Notes: generated by a model from the sequence alone, not told the origin. A stretch of 64,000 nt of DNA from an uncultured Eubacterium sp. (GCA_910578975.1 CAJTRZ010000003.1:14580-78579), one strand, 5' to 3'. Positions 50,263 through 60,349 are shown, counted from the first letter of the stretch. Made by a program: numbers and translations.

Positions 50263-51045
50263 CTAACCTTCTTTTACCATTTCTTCTACAAACTCAATAT
50301 CCTTTGCAGTGATTTCTACCCACCCTGGTCGAAATCCACTGCGTATGGCATTTTTCACAGACTTTACATTAGACCATGCAGCACAATAAAATGGCACCTT
50401 CTCACGTTCAAAAGTTTCTCTTGCCAGTCTATTGGTCAGTGCTGAAGCAATTCCCATTCTTCTGTATTGTGGCAAAACATCTATACCAATCTGCCACATC
50501 GTATCGCAATCAGCCGAACACCCTGCAAGTCCCACCAATTTATCATTGTCATAAGCACCTACAGCTAATATATCCAAATGCTTTCTATCTTCACATAAAG
50601 CATTCTTCCACTCTGGAAGATAGAGTAATGCCAAATCTTCTTTTTCCAAAACTCTTATCTCATATTTACAAGAAAGTTCTGTACCATACACCACATTTAT
50701 ATCCGGCAAAAAATAGTCTGCCATAAAACAGATTTCTGCATTTGCTTTTTTCAATATATTATTTAACGGATACAATCCTGGTGTCTCAAAACAATTTTCT
50801 ATATTAGGTACACTATCCATAAATTTTCTAATTTCAGAAAGCAAGTCTTCGCGACCACACGCAACAATATTTGTTCCATAAGAAACTATATGACAAATGA
50901 ATGGAAGTTTCAAATATCGTCTTGCATTATTGTTTGATACAGACTCATTAATTACATTCTCTTTCCTTGTAAAATCCTCTGCATTACAATTACAATCATA
51001 CGCCGATTGCTGCATAGCAATATGCATAATCTGTTTATTATCCAT
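50263..51045 (-). CDS. GNAT family N-acetyltransferase
   Basis: 260 residues from the ATG at 51045 with AAGGAG 9 nt upstream. The C-terminal half is a GNAT domain with the acetyl-CoA loop QIGIDVLPQYRRMGIASAL. The N-terminal 130 residues are a separate region (FICHIVSYGTNIVACGREDL) of the kind seen in some clostridial GNAT proteins. The substrate is not predictable. It is monocistronic, lying between the coiled-coil gene and yitT. Confidence 0.85.
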   Translation of the reverse strand: MDNKQIMHIAMQQSAYDCNCNAEDFTRKENVINESVSNNNARRYLKLPFICHIVSYGTNIVACGREDLLSEIRKFMDSVPNIENCFETPGLYPLNNILKKANAEICFMADYFLPDINVVYGTELSCKYEIRVLEKEDLALLYLPEWKNALCEDRKHLDILAVGAYDNDKLVGLAGCSADCDTMWQIGIDVLPQYRRMGIASALTNRLARETFEREKVPFYCAAWSNVKSVKNAIRSGFRPGWVEITAKDIEFVEEMVKEG

Positions 51046-51106
51046 CAATTCATTCTCCTTTAAATTTTGTATTATTCTTTAGTTCTCTTTATTATATCAC
51101 CTGATA

Positions 51107-51958
51107 CTAATTATTTGCTCCAAAAATATCTGCTACTTCCGTAATTGATATATAAGCTTTCGGATCAATACTGTGAACAATACTTTTCATTTTTCCCACT
51201 TGAAATCTATTAACTACAAAATAAATCATCGTCTTTGATTTATTAGAATAATAGCCATGTGCCTTTAATGTTGTAATTCCATTTTCAAACTTATCTGAAA
51301 GCTCCTTACAGATTTGTTCAGGTTTCTCCGTAATAATCATTGCTGATTTTGACCGGTCAAATCCCTCTATAATATAGTCTACAGTTTTTAATGCTGCTGC
51401 ATATGTAACCATGGAATATAATGGTAAAATCCAGCTTTGAATTATCACACCACACATAATATACAATATAACATTATATATCATTACAAAAGTTCCTACT
51501 GTCAACCCTAATTTTTTTGCAAATATAATAGCAAGCACTTCAATTCCATCCATTGCCCCGCCAGATCTTATGGCAAGACCACTTCCCACTCCCGAGATTA
51601 TTCCTCCAAATATTGCACATAAAAACAAATCACTGCCAGCCATTGGCGAAACAATGCTCACATCAACAGGTAATATATCTGTAATCAGCCATGCACATAA
51701 AGAATAAACAACTACAGTATATATCGCATATATTGTAAATTCTTTTCCCTGCTTTTTTAATCCATATAAAAATAACGGAACATTTAAAATAATCAGAAAT
51801 ACGGATAATGAAAGATATTCAGGCGTCACCTGAGATAAAATCATAGATGTTCCTGAAATACCGCTGTCATACAACTTTACTGGTGTTAGAAACATGGTAA
51901 TTCCCAATGCATTTATAACACCTGCAATTGTTAACGTAATAAAATTTTTAATATTCAT
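51107..51958 (-). CDS. YitT family membrane protein
   Basis: 283 residues: five to six membrane helices in the first 200 residues (FITLTIAGVINALGITMFLT and following; AGSDLFLCAIFGGIISGVGS), then a cytosolic DUF2179 domain (FDRSKSAMIITEKPEQICKE, YYSNKSKTMIYFVVNRFQVG). GAGGAGT precedes the ATG. YitT proteins are common in Firmicutes and largely uncharacterised; a transporter role is suspected. The 238-bp gap upstream holds a three-hairpin block and the aspS terminator. Confidence 0.9.
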   Translation of the reverse strand: MNIKNFITLTIAGVINALGITMFLTPVKLYDSGISGTSMILSQVTPEYLSLSVFLIILNVPLFLYGLKKQGKEFTIYAIYTVVVYSLCAWLITDILPVDVSIVSPMAGSDLFLCAIFGGIISGVGSGLAIRSGGAMDGIEVLAIIFAKKLGLTVGTFVMIYNVILYIMCGVIIQSWILPLYSMVTYAAALKTVDYIIEGFDRSKSAMIITEKPEQICKELSDKFENGITTLKAHGYYSNKSKTMIYFVVNRFQVGKMKSIVHSIDPKAYISITEVADIFGANN

Positions 51959-52017
51959 ACCTTTTACTCCTCAGCTCTATCTTTTATCTATTATATTGAC
52001 ATACTGCTATTATTAGA

Positions 52018-52138
52018 AATCGAATAGGCTGACTCCTACTCGATTACACAAGCGAACATCTCGAAGCACAGCTTCTCGTTGTTCTTACGCCCGGCAAATG
52101 ATATTTTGTACAAGCACAATATCGTTTGCCGGGTTTTT
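52018..52138 (+). ncRNA. Candidate three-hairpin small RNA between yitT and aspS
   Basis: Three stems follow one another on the plus strand. Stem 1 is AATCGAATAGG/CCTACTCGATT (52018-52045), stem 2 is GAACATCTCGAAGC/GCTTCTCGTTGTTC (52054-52084), and stem 3 is CCCGGCAAATGATATT/AATATCGTTTGCCGGG (52090-52133), followed directly by TTTTT (52134-52138). The last stem plus T-run is a good intrinsic terminator although no plus-strand gene precedes it. A TTGACA (51995-52000) lies upstream but with no convincing -10 box. An alternative is a structured yitT leader on the minus strand. No known RNA family was recognised. Confidence 0.35.
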
Positions 52139-52143
52139 GCTAC

Positions 52144-52184
52144 AAAAAAGACAATGAAATCTTTTTCGACTCCATTGCCTTTTT
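52144..52184. terminator. Terminator after aspS
   Basis: AAAAAAGACAATG and CATTGCCTTTTT pair around a ~16-nt loop. On the minus strand the T-run follows the stem about 13 bp after the aspS stop, ending the long secDF-to-aspS operon. Confidence 0.75.
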
Positions 52185-52196
52185 ATATCATATTTC

Positions 52197-53990
52197 CTAT
52201 ACTTCTTCTGTTTCACTCTTCACAATATCAATCGCCAGTTCTTCTAACTGCTTATCATCTACCGGACTTGGTGCAGATGTCATAAGACAGGAGGCATCCT
52301 TAACCTTAGGAAATGCTATAACTTCACGGATATTGTCTTCCCCTGCCATATGCATTACCATTCGGTCAAGTCCATAAGCCAATCCTGCATGTGGTGGAAC
52401 TCCATATTTGAAAGCATCCAAAAGGAAACCAAACTGCTCATGAGCCTGTTCCTGTGTAAAACCAAGTGCCTCAAACATCTTCTCCTGAATATCTGCCTGA
52501 TGGATTCTGACACTTCCTCCGCCAAGCTCTGTACCATTTAATACAATATCATAAGCTTTTGCACGAACCTTTCCTAAATCAGTGTCAAGATACTGCAAAT
52601 CTTCTTCCATTGGCATCGTGAACGGATGATGCATTGCAATAAATCTTTCCTGTTCATCAGACCATTCAAACTGTGGAAACTCTACTACCCATAAGAAATT
52701 CCATTTATTTTTATCAATTAATTCAAGAGTTTCCGCCAATTCTAAACGAAGTGCACCAAGTACATTCCATACAATTTTGTTCCTGTCTGCTGCAAACAAT
52801 AACAAATCGCCCGGTTCACCTTTCATCTCTTTTACTAAGTTATCTAATTCTTCTTCTGTCATAAACTTGGCAAATGATGACTTGTATGTTCCATCTTCAT
52901 TAATACAAAGATATGCAAGACCTTTTGCACCATTTCCTTTGGCTGACTCTACTAACTTATCTATTTTCTTTCTAGGCATTGCTCCCTGACCTTTTACATT
53001 AATGCCACGAACAGTTCCGTCATTCTCGATAGCACCGGTAAATACACCAAATCCACAATCTTTAACCACATCTGTTACATTTACTAATTCCATTCCAAAT
53101 CTAGTATCCGGCTTATCTGAACCATATCTGTCCATTGCCTCCTGCCATGACATTCTAGGCATTGGAAGTGGAATATCTACGTTTAGTATTTCTTTAAACA
53201 TTGCCTGAATTAATCTCTCATTCACATCAATCACATCATCAATATCAACAAAAGATAACTCCATATCTACCTGTGTGAATTCCGGCTGTCTGTCTGCTCT
53301 TAAGTCCTCATCACGATAACATCTGGCAATCTGAATGTATCTGTCATAACCGGAACACATCAACAACTGTTTGTAAATCTGTGGTGACTGAGGAAGTGCA
53401 TAAAACTCACCCGGATGCACACGGCTTGGTACCAGATAATCTCTTGCTCCCTCCGGTGTAGACTTACAAAGTGTCGGAGTTTCAATCTCTATAAATCCTT
53501 CCTCTGACATAAACTTGCGAATAAATGTAGTGACATCACTGCGAAGTTTTAAATTTCTCTGCAATGTAGGACGTCTTAAATCCAGATAACGATACTGCAG
53601 TCTTAAATCCTCTCTTGTATTTACATCGTCTTCCACCGGAAATGGCGGTGTCTCTGATTCTGAAAGAATACGCAGTGTATCAACAGTAACTTCAATATCA
53701 CCTGTTGCAAGTTCTTCATTGACAGCACCATCTCGTTCTCTGACCTTTCCACTGGCGGCAATTACAAACTCGCTTCGAAGTTCCTTTGCCTTTTCAAAAA
53801 CTTCCCCGTCATTTTCATCAAAAACTAACTGTAAAATGCCTGTTCTGTCTCTTAAATCAATAAAAATCAAACTTCCTAAATTTCTTCTTTTCTGAACCCA
53901 TCCCATTACGGTAACAGATTCACCGATATTTTTATTACTAACTTCTGTACATCTGTGACTTCTGTGAAGTCCCTGCATTGACTCTGCCAT
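52197..53990 (-). CDS. aspS: Aspartyl-tRNA synthetase
   Basis: Charges tRNA-Asp. 597 residues, the full bacterial type: N-terminal OB-fold anticodon domain (GWVQKRRNLGSLIFIDLRDR), class II core with YRDEDLRADRQPEFTQVDME, a GAD insertion (about 290-420) and motif 3 AGLAYGLDRMVMHMAG near the end. AGGAGG precedes the start. It is the last gene of the operon, 15 bp after hisS. No T-box leader is present between hisS and aspS. Confidence 0.97.
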   Translation of the reverse strand: MAESMQGLHRSHRCTEVSNKNIGESVTVMGWVQKRRNLGSLIFIDLRDRTGILQLVFDENDGEVFEKAKELRSEFVIAASGKVRERDGAVNEELATGDIEVTVDTLRILSESETPPFPVEDDVNTREDLRLQYRYLDLRRPTLQRNLKLRSDVTTFIRKFMSEEGFIEIETPTLCKSTPEGARDYLVPSRVHPGEFYALPQSPQIYKQLLMCSGYDRYIQIARCYRDEDLRADRQPEFTQVDMELSFVDIDDVIDVNERLIQAMFKEILNVDIPLPMPRMSWQEAMDRYGSDKPDTRFGMELVNVTDVVKDCGFGVFTGAIENDGTVRGINVKGQGAMPRKKIDKLVESAKGNGAKGLAYLCINEDGTYKSSFAKFMTEEELDNLVKEMKGEPGDLLLFAADRNKIVWNVLGALRLELAETLELIDKNKWNFLWVVEFPQFEWSDEQERFIAMHHPFTMPMEEDLQYLDTDLGKVRAKAYDIVLNGTELGGGSVRIHQADIQEKMFEALGFTQEQAHEQFGFLLDAFKYGVPPHAGLAYGLDRMVMHMAGEDNIREVIAFPKVKDASCLMTSAPSPVDDKQLEELAIDIVKSETEEV

Positions 53991-54005
53991 AATTATTCCT
54001 CCTAA

Positions 54006-55265
54006 TTATTTCAACGGATTCTTATAAAACTCCTTAAAGTTCTCGTATCCCTGTTCCATTAACTGTTCCTTCTGGAACTTTTTATTTTTGTTCATTCTGG
54101 TAACAAGTACCTGTGTACCTGTCTTTCGCTCTTCCTGTGCCTGTGCAATTACTTCACAAAGCCTGTCACCATTCACGCCTTTTTCAATAAGATATACAAC
54201 CTTGTCATAATCTTCAGGAATCTTAAAGCCCTGCTCCATCAGTAAAAGAACAATTCTCTCAAATCCAATAGAAAATCCACAAGCTGGCACATCATGTCCC
54301 GTAAACTTACCGACCATCTTATCGTAGCGCCCACCGCCTCCGCAGCTTCCACCAAACTCAGGTATGGCAATTTCAAAAATCGTTCCTGTATAGTAAGACA
54401 TTCCTCTTACCAGTGTCGGATCAAATACAATCTCAAAATCAGATGCCTTGGTTGCCTTGACACTGTCGATGATTTCATCCATCCACTGTTTTACATCATC
54501 TCCCATAAAGTTACCTAACTTCTCAGCAAGATATGCAATCGGCTCCGACTGACTTTCAATTTCAGCAAAAAGCTGTGTATACTTTTCAACAGACTCTGGT
54601 GCAAAATCATATTTAATCAACTCATCCTTAACACCATCCAAACCTATCTTGTCCATCTTATCAAGAATAATAAATACACTGTCAAAAGATTCCTCTGCAA
54701 ATCCACTGTATGCAGCCATTGCTTTTAAAATTCTTCTCTCATTAATACGAATCTGGAAATTCTTAAATCCTAATTTTCCAAGTGTCGTCGTCGTAGCAAG
54801 AATCAATTCGATTTCAGCCAGATTACTTGGATCTCCTAATATATCAATATCACACTGCATAAACTGGCGGTATCTGCCACGCTGTGGTCTGTCTGCTCTC
54901 CAAACATTTCCTATCTGAAGTGCCTTAAAAGGTGATGGGAGATCATTCGCATTCTTTGAATAATATCTAACAAGAGGAACTGTCAAATCATATCTTAAAC
55001 CATTATCTACTACATCCATCTCATTCTGTGCAGTTTCAAGATTTAACTTTTCTCCTCTTTTTAAAATCTTAAAAATTAATTTTTCATTTTCACCACCCTG
55101 TTTATTTGTAAGATTTGCAATATTCTCCACACAAGGTGTCTCAATCTGTGTAAATCCAAATGCATTATAAGTTTCCTTAATTACATTCTGTACATAATTT
55201 CTTATTTTCATCTCCTCTGGAAGAATATCCTTCATTCCAGTTACCGGTTTTTTACTTAAAGCCAT
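54006..55265 (-). CDS. hisS: Histidyl-tRNA synthetase
   Basis: Charges tRNA-His. 419 residues, class II: motif 2 region FKALQIGNVWRADRPQRGRYR, histidine-binding loops LVRGMSYYTGTIFEI and SCGGGGRYDKMVGKF, motif 3 ACGFSIGFERIVLL, and a C-terminal anticodon-binding domain. It lies 45 bp after hemZ and 15 bp before aspS, the common Firmicutes hisS-aspS pair. No T-box motif lies upstream; control is likely by the operon promoter. Confidence 0.97.
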   Translation of the reverse strand: MALSKKPVTGMKDILPEEMKIRNYVQNVIKETYNAFGFTQIETPCVENIANLTNKQGGENEKLIFKILKRGEKLNLETAQNEMDVVDNGLRYDLTVPLVRYYSKNANDLPSPFKALQIGNVWRADRPQRGRYRQFMQCDIDILGDPSNLAEIELILATTTTLGKLGFKNFQIRINERRILKAMAAYSGFAEESFDSVFIILDKMDKIGLDGVKDELIKYDFAPESVEKYTQLFAEIESQSEPIAYLAEKLGNFMGDDVKQWMDEIIDSVKATKASDFEIVFDPTLVRGMSYYTGTIFEIAIPEFGGSCGGGGRYDKMVGKFTGHDVPACGFSIGFERIVLLLMEQGFKIPEDYDKVVYLIEKGVNGDRLCEVIAQAQEERKTGTQVLVTRMNKNKKFQKEQLMEQGYENFKEFYKNPLK

Positions 55266-55310
55266 CTTTTTGCTCCTTTTTTATTACTAACTTACATATT
55301 TTACTATTAA

Positions 55311-56783
55311 TTACAAAAGAAAACAAGATTTTCTATCTATCATTTCATCAATTCTTTCAATATACTGGTCTACATTTTTTAAAGTATCAATTCTTGTGGC
55401 ATTCTTTCTGTCGCCAGACAATAACTTTGTCACTGCCCCGGCTCCCACTGCCCACACATCCTGATAATCTCCCATCATAAGAATATTATACAAACCTTCA
55501 AGTCCTTCTTTAGAATAACCCACATTTTCCTGATTCCCTGCCATGTTTTTCTGACGATACAGATAATAAGGTTTCATTCCCATTTTATACGCATATTCTT
55601 TCGTAATATTCATTAATTCTGTACTATTTTCCATGGACAATTCTGCGTACTTCTTTTTATTCATGCTAAGTCTTGATGCCCGCTTTATTGCTAGTGAATG
55701 AATTGTAATACCATCCGGCTCCAGTTTCATCGCCTCTTCCATGGAATATCGCACCATTTCCGGTGTTTCTTCAGGAAGTCCCACAATGAAGTCCATATTA
55801 ATATTATTCATACCACATTCTCTTGCCATCTTAAAAGCATCCTTAACCTGCTCTATCGTATGTTTTCTTCCAATCAAATCAAGCGTTTCCTGATTCATCG
55901 TCTGTGGATTAATAGATATTCGAGATACTCCCTGCTCTTTTAATACAAGCAGTTTTTCTTTTGTTATACTATCAGGTCTTCCTGCCTCCACAGTAAACTC
56001 TTTCACAGTCTGAAAATCAAAATTTTCTTTCAATGCAGTAATGAGTCTCTCCAATTGTTTCGGCTCCAAAGTGGTTGGTGTTCCTCCACCAATATAAACG
56101 GAATTCAGTTCTCTTCCCTCTAGTTTTCCACCAAGGAAAATAATTTCTTTTATTACCGCATCAATATAATCGTCAACTTTGTCCTTATATATTTTCAGCG
56201 GATATGATGTAAACGAACAGTATAGACAGGTCGTCGGACAAAAAGGAATTCCAACGTACAAACTGTATCCTTCTTTATAATTCACATTTGAAAGAACCTT
56301 TTTCTCCATTTTCGATACATCCATAGCTAAATCTAACTTTTCATTAGAAATAAAATACGTTTCTTTCATTTCTTTTCTGGCATCCTGTTCACTCATCCCC
56401 TCTTCCATCAACATTCCTGGTATCTTTGCAGGTCGGATTCCTGTTAAATTTCCCCATGGCAGATGACGTCCGGTATCTTTTTCAAGAATACAGTACAAAA
56501 GCTTTTTAAGGGCATTTTTTGCGTCTCTTCTAACAGAACCGGATATTTCTGTAATATCCTTGTTTTTTAAAAACTCACAAGAAATCTGCTCATTAAAAAG
56601 CTTTTTATTTCCGTCATACAAGCTGACACCAATACTCTCCCCTGCGAATTCCACCTCAAGCACTCTATATGCCCTCTCTATATCAGAATTAATCTGAAAA
56701 GGAAGTCCCGTGTAAAAAGCCTGTACCATAGACTGAACGTCATATTCAAATTGTCTGGGATGAATCTGTATATCTATCATCAT
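55311..56783 (-). CDS. hemZ: Coproporphyrinogen dehydrogenase-like radical SAM protein HemZ
   Basis: An oxygen-independent coproporphyrinogen III oxidase-like radical SAM enzyme. 490 residues: a family-specific N-terminal region (1-170), then the radical SAM core with the cluster motif GIPFCPTTCLYCSFTSYP (CxxxCxxC), SVYIGGGTPTTL and VEAGRPDS, and a C-terminal HemN-like domain (LYRQKNMAGNQENVGYS). In many clostridia HemZ sits in this relA-hisS-aspS group; whether it acts in heme synthesis here is uncertain because no other heme genes are seen. GAAGGA precedes the ATG. Confidence 0.92.
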   Translation of the reverse strand: MMIDIQIHPRQFEYDVQSMVQAFYTGLPFQINSDIERAYRVLEVEFAGESIGVSLYDGNKKLFNEQISCEFLKNKDITEISGSVRRDAKNALKKLLYCILEKDTGRHLPWGNLTGIRPAKIPGMLMEEGMSEQDARKEMKETYFISNEKLDLAMDVSKMEKKVLSNVNYKEGYSLYVGIPFCPTTCLYCSFTSYPLKIYKDKVDDYIDAVIKEIIFLGGKLEGRELNSVYIGGGTPTTLEPKQLERLITALKENFDFQTVKEFTVEAGRPDSITKEKLLVLKEQGVSRISINPQTMNQETLDLIGRKHTIEQVKDAFKMARECGMNNINMDFIVGLPEETPEMVRYSMEEAMKLEPDGITIHSLAIKRASRLSMNKKKYAELSMENSTELMNITKEYAYKMGMKPYYLYRQKNMAGNQENVGYSKEGLEGLYNILMMGDYQDVWAVGAGAVTKLLSGDRKNATRIDTLKNVDQYIERIDEMIDRKSCFLL

Positions 56784-56844
56784 TTAATTCCTTCTGTTAT
56801 CTGTCTCATTTCATTGAAAATTATATTACCTCTAATCGATATTT

Positions 56845-57465
56845 TTAATAATACATTTTTTCGCTGTGTATCGTAGTCATGTCCATATGTCCCGGATACA
56901 CTTCTGTCTCTCCCGGTAAAGTCAGTAACTTTTCTTTAATAGAACGGATAATTGCCGCTTCGCTTCCACCCGGAAAATCTGTTCTGCCACGACTGGCATG
57001 AAATAAAGTATCTCCACTGAATAACACTTCATTTTCAGCTAAATAATAACAGCCGCTTCCTTTCGTGTGACCGGGAGTTAAAATAAACTTCATTGTTATT
57101 CCCGCCACAGTGAGATTCTCTCCATCCCTTAAAAACCTGTCAGCACAAACTGTTATAGGTTCACCAAACATGATAGAAAGATTCGCTCTTCTATCTACAA
57201 GAAGCATATCTTCTTCCTCTGCTGCAATAACTGGAATATCATATCTTTGCTTCAAAGCATCTACTGCCCCAATATGATCAAAATGTCCATGTGTCAAAAG
57301 AATCGCTGTCGGTTTCATCCCCATATCACTGATATTAGTACTTATTTTCAACTGGTCTCCCCCTGGGTCAACGATAAAACCTTCTTTTGTATCTGTATTC
57401 ATACATAAATAACAATTCGTATAACACTCACTTACAAGAACACTTCTAATTTTAATATCTGTCAT
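56845..57465 (-). CDS. Metallo-beta-lactamase fold hydrolase (glyoxalase II-like)
   Basis: 206 residues from MTDIKIRSVLVSECYTNCYL at 57465, preceded by GGGAGA; the longer in-frame start is not supported. Metal ligands are in LLTHGHFDHIGAV (HxHxDH), LTPGHTKGSGCYY and VLFSGDTLFHASRGRTD, with a final PGHMD. It is of the YcbL type, small hydroxyacylglutathione hydrolase-like proteins. It is a regular member of the relA-hemZ-hisS gene order in Firmicutes. The substrate is unknown. Confidence 0.9.
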   Translation of the reverse strand: MTDIKIRSVLVSECYTNCYLCMNTDTKEGFIVDPGGDQLKISTNISDMGMKPTAILLTHGHFDHIGAVDALKQRYDIPVIAAEEEDMLLVDRRANLSIMFGEPITVCADRFLRDGENLTVAGITMKFILTPGHTKGSGCYYLAENEVLFSGDTLFHASRGRTDFPGGSEAAIIRSIKEKLLTLPGETEVYPGHMDMTTIHSEKMYY

Positions 57466-57529
57466 TTTATTCTCCCTTACTGCTTTAATTAATTTTATCA
57501 AAATTGCTCAAATAAAACCCTGACTATTT

Positions 57530-59812
57530 TTAACTGCTTGTTCTCTCAATATCAATAATACTGTCAATCGTTCTGATTTTTGCAATCAGGCTGTTGAGTT
57601 CCTCTGTCCCCTGAATAGCAAAAGTCATGGCTATTGTCGCAATATCTGACTTACTTGTTCTACTGTTAATACTATTCACATTGATATTTCTCTCCGTAAA
57701 TATCTTTGACAAATCTGTAAGAATACCCACACGGTTGTTGGCATAAATAACAATCTCTGTCATATATCTGCCATCCTGCTGCCCCTCATCGGCAGCCCAA
57801 CTAGCTTCAATTAATCTGACTCTCTCAATATCCGGCAGATTCATAATATTAATGCAGTCTGTCCTGTGAATAGAGACACCTCTTCCCCTAGTGACAAATC
57901 CTACAATCTCATCTCCCGGAACAGGACTGCAGCATTTAGAAAAACGAACTGCCACATCATCCATACCTTCAACAATAATGCCGCTCTTAGAACCATTTCT
58001 CCTGTTTTCATTGTTATTCTTAGAAGTGTTAGTAGCATTGATAATATCGTCATCTGTAATCTGCACTGCATGATCTTTTTCATATTCTGACACCAGTTTA
58101 TTAACTATCTGTCCTTCTTTCAGGCCACCATGTCCAATCGATGCTACAAGAGAATCCCATTCTTTGTAACTATATTTCAAGCGAACCCTCTCCATATATT
58201 CAGGCTTTAAGATATCTGATAAAACGATTCCCTTTGCCTTACAGTACTTTTCAATGAGTTCCTTTCCCTTAGAAATATTTTCTTCTTTATTCTGTTGCTT
58301 AAACCAGATATTTATCCTATTCTTTGCCTGAGTACTTTTTACAATTTTCAGCCAATCCATACTTGGTCCGGTTGAATTGTTCGATGTGACAACTTCCACT
58401 CTGTCACCGTTTTGAATCTTATAGTCAATGTTAACCATCTTTCCATTAACTCTGGCACCTACCATCTTATTTCCTACAGCACTATGAATACTGTATGCAA
58501 AATCAATTGGCGTTGAACCACTTGGAAGATTTTTTACATCTCCATTCGGCGTAAAACAATACACCCTCTCAGAAAACATATTTAAGTCATCTTTTAATAA
58601 ATCAATAAACTCATGATTGTCTGACAAATCCCTCTGCCATTCAAGAATCTGTCTAAGCCAGGCAATCTTCTGTTCCTCATTGTCACTGTCGCCTGTGATG
58701 TTCTCTTTATATTTCCAATGCGCTGCAATACCATACTCTGCCGTTTTATGCATCTCAAATGTACGTATCTGTATTTCAAAAGGCTGACCATTTGGTCCAA
58801 TCAATGTCGTGTGAAGAGACTGATACATATTTTGTTTTGGCATAGCAATATAGTCTTTAAAGCGTCCTGGCACTGGTGTATATTTCTCATGGATAATTCC
58901 CAATGCACCATAACACTCCATGACATTATCCACAATAATGCGTACTGCAAATACATCATAAATCTGGTCTAATGTCTTACTCTGCATCGCCATCTTTTTA
59001 TAAATACTAAAGTAATGTTTTACCCTTCCATCTATTGTAGCTTTAATTCCTGCCTTTTCAATATGTCCAGCCACCTCGGCAATCAGATTGCTCATAAACT
59101 CTTCTCTATGCTCCAGACGTTCATGAACCCCCACTACCAGTTCTCGATATTTATCCGGCTCTAAATATCTCAGAGCAAGGTCATCTAATTCGATCTTAAT
59201 TTTAGAAATACCAAGTCGATCGGCAATTGGTGCATAGATATCCATAGTCTCTTTGGACTTTTCCTTCTGTTTTTCCGGTGTCATATACATTAATGTACGC
59301 ATATTGTGCAGTCTGTCTGCCAGTTTAATCAGAATAACCCTGATGTCCTTTGCCATTGCAAGAAACATTTTCCTGAGATTTTCTGCCTGCTTTTCAACTT
59401 TATCTACATCATAATCTAATTTGGTAAGCTTTGTGACACCATCAACTAAATCTGTCACTTCTTCTCCAAATTCCTGTATCATCACTTCTCTTGTAACAGA
59501 AGTATCCTCCATAACATCATGAAGAAGACCTGCCATAATAGACTCTTTATCCAGTTCCAAATCAGCAAGAATCAAAGCTGTATGAAGTGGATGAATAATA
59601 TATGGCTCGCCAGACTTTCTTCTCTGGTCTCCATGAGATGTTCTGGCAAAATTATAAGCTTTTTCAATCATCTGCAGTTCATCTGCTGACGGATGATAAT
59701 GTTTAATCTTCTCATTTAATCTTGCATAGAGTTCTTCTGGTGTTGCCTGTTCCTCTTCTTTTGGAATGACACCATGATTTTCAATTTTAATGTTCATATT
59801 ATTTTCAGCCAT
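57530..59812 (-). CDS. relA: Bifunctional (p)ppGpp synthetase/hydrolase (RelA/SpoT homologue)
   Basis: Makes and degrades (p)ppGpp, the alarmone of the stringent response. 760 residues in the long-RSH order. The HD hydrolase carries an intact AGLLHDVMEDT (HDxxED). The synthetase has GRFKDYIAMPKQNMYQSLHT, with the RFKD (RxKD) form typical of bifunctional enzymes rather than the EXDD of synthetase-only RelA. TGS (RVYCFTPNGDVKNLPSG), a zinc-finger-like region (KCCSPVPGDEIVGFVTRG) and a C-terminal ACT domain follow. AAAGGA precedes the ATG. Both activities are expected. It sits between apt and the MBL hydrolase. Confidence 0.96.
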   Translation of the reverse strand: MAENNMNIKIENHGVIPKEEEQATPEELYARLNEKIKHYHPSADELQMIEKAYNFARTSHGDQRRKSGEPYIIHPLHTALILADLELDKESIMAGLLHDVMEDTSVTREVMIQEFGEEVTDLVDGVTKLTKLDYDVDKVEKQAENLRKMFLAMAKDIRVILIKLADRLHNMRTLMYMTPEKQKEKSKETMDIYAPIADRLGISKIKIELDDLALRYLEPDKYRELVVGVHERLEHREEFMSNLIAEVAGHIEKAGIKATIDGRVKHYFSIYKKMAMQSKTLDQIYDVFAVRIIVDNVMECYGALGIIHEKYTPVPGRFKDYIAMPKQNMYQSLHTTLIGPNGQPFEIQIRTFEMHKTAEYGIAAHWKYKENITGDSDNEEQKIAWLRQILEWQRDLSDNHEFIDLLKDDLNMFSERVYCFTPNGDVKNLPSGSTPIDFAYSIHSAVGNKMVGARVNGKMVNIDYKIQNGDRVEVVTSNNSTGPSMDWLKIVKSTQAKNRINIWFKQQNKEENISKGKELIEKYCKAKGIVLSDILKPEYMERVRLKYSYKEWDSLVASIGHGGLKEGQIVNKLVSEYEKDHAVQITDDDIINATNTSKNNNENRRNGSKSGIIVEGMDDVAVRFSKCCSPVPGDEIVGFVTRGRGVSIHRTDCINIMNLPDIERVRLIEASWAADEGQQDGRYMTEIVIYANNRVGILTDLSKIFTERNINVNSINSRTSKSDIATIAMTFAIQGTEELNSLIAKIRTIDSIIDIERTSS

Positions 59813-59824
59813 ATTAAAATTCCT

Positions 59825-60349
59825 TTATTTACCTTCATAAGTTACAACTGCATCTACTCTGTAATCTGAAAGTTTTTCTCTCCCATTTAATCCTGCAAGT
59901 TCCACTAAAAACAAATTATCAACTACTTCTCCTCCAAGACGTTCTATTAACTTTATTGCGGCCTCTATTGTGCCTCCTGTGGCAATCAAGTCATCTACCA
60001 ACACCACTTTTTGCCCCGGTTTAATAGCATCTGTGTGTATTTCAATTTCAGCCTGACCATATTCCAAATCATAACTTTCAGATATTGTTTCACAAGGAAG
60101 TTTGCCTTTTTTCCGAACTAATACAAAAGATTTTCCAAGTAAATATGCAATAGGCATTCCAAAAATAAATCCTCTTGCCTCTAATCCAACAATTACATCA
60201 AAATCCAAATCTTTTAATTTTTCTGCCATGGAATCAATGGCAATTTTCAAACCTTCCGGGTCCTGGGTTACAGTAGTAATATCTCTAAATATAATACCCG
60301 GTTCAGGAAAATCTGGTATACTTCTTATATATTTTTCTACTTTATGCAT
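59825..60349 (-). CDS. apt: Adenine phosphoribosyltransferase
   Basis: Salvages adenine to AMP with PRPP. 174 residues: N-terminal IPDFPEPGIIFRDIT, VGLEARGFIFG, and the PRPP-binding loop VVLVDDLIATGGTIEAA. AGGAGG precedes the start. It lies 25 bp after recJ and 12 bp before relA, the usual recJ-apt-relA order, linking purine salvage to the nucleotide alarmone gene. Confidence 0.97.
   Translation of the reverse strand: MHKVEKYIRSIPDFPEPGIIFRDITTVTQDPEGLKIAIDSMAEKLKDLDFDVIVGLEARGFIFGMPIAYLLGKSFVLVRKKGKLPCETISESYDLEYGQAEIEIHTDAIKPGQKVVLVDDLIATGGTIEAAIKLIERLGGEVVDNLFLVELAGLNGREKLSDYRVDAVVTYEGK

Noticed and set aside
51959..52196. Known riboswitch in front of yitT
   Set aside because: The stems were compared by eye with the cores of THF, preQ1, fluoride, manganese and purine riboswitches and none matched.
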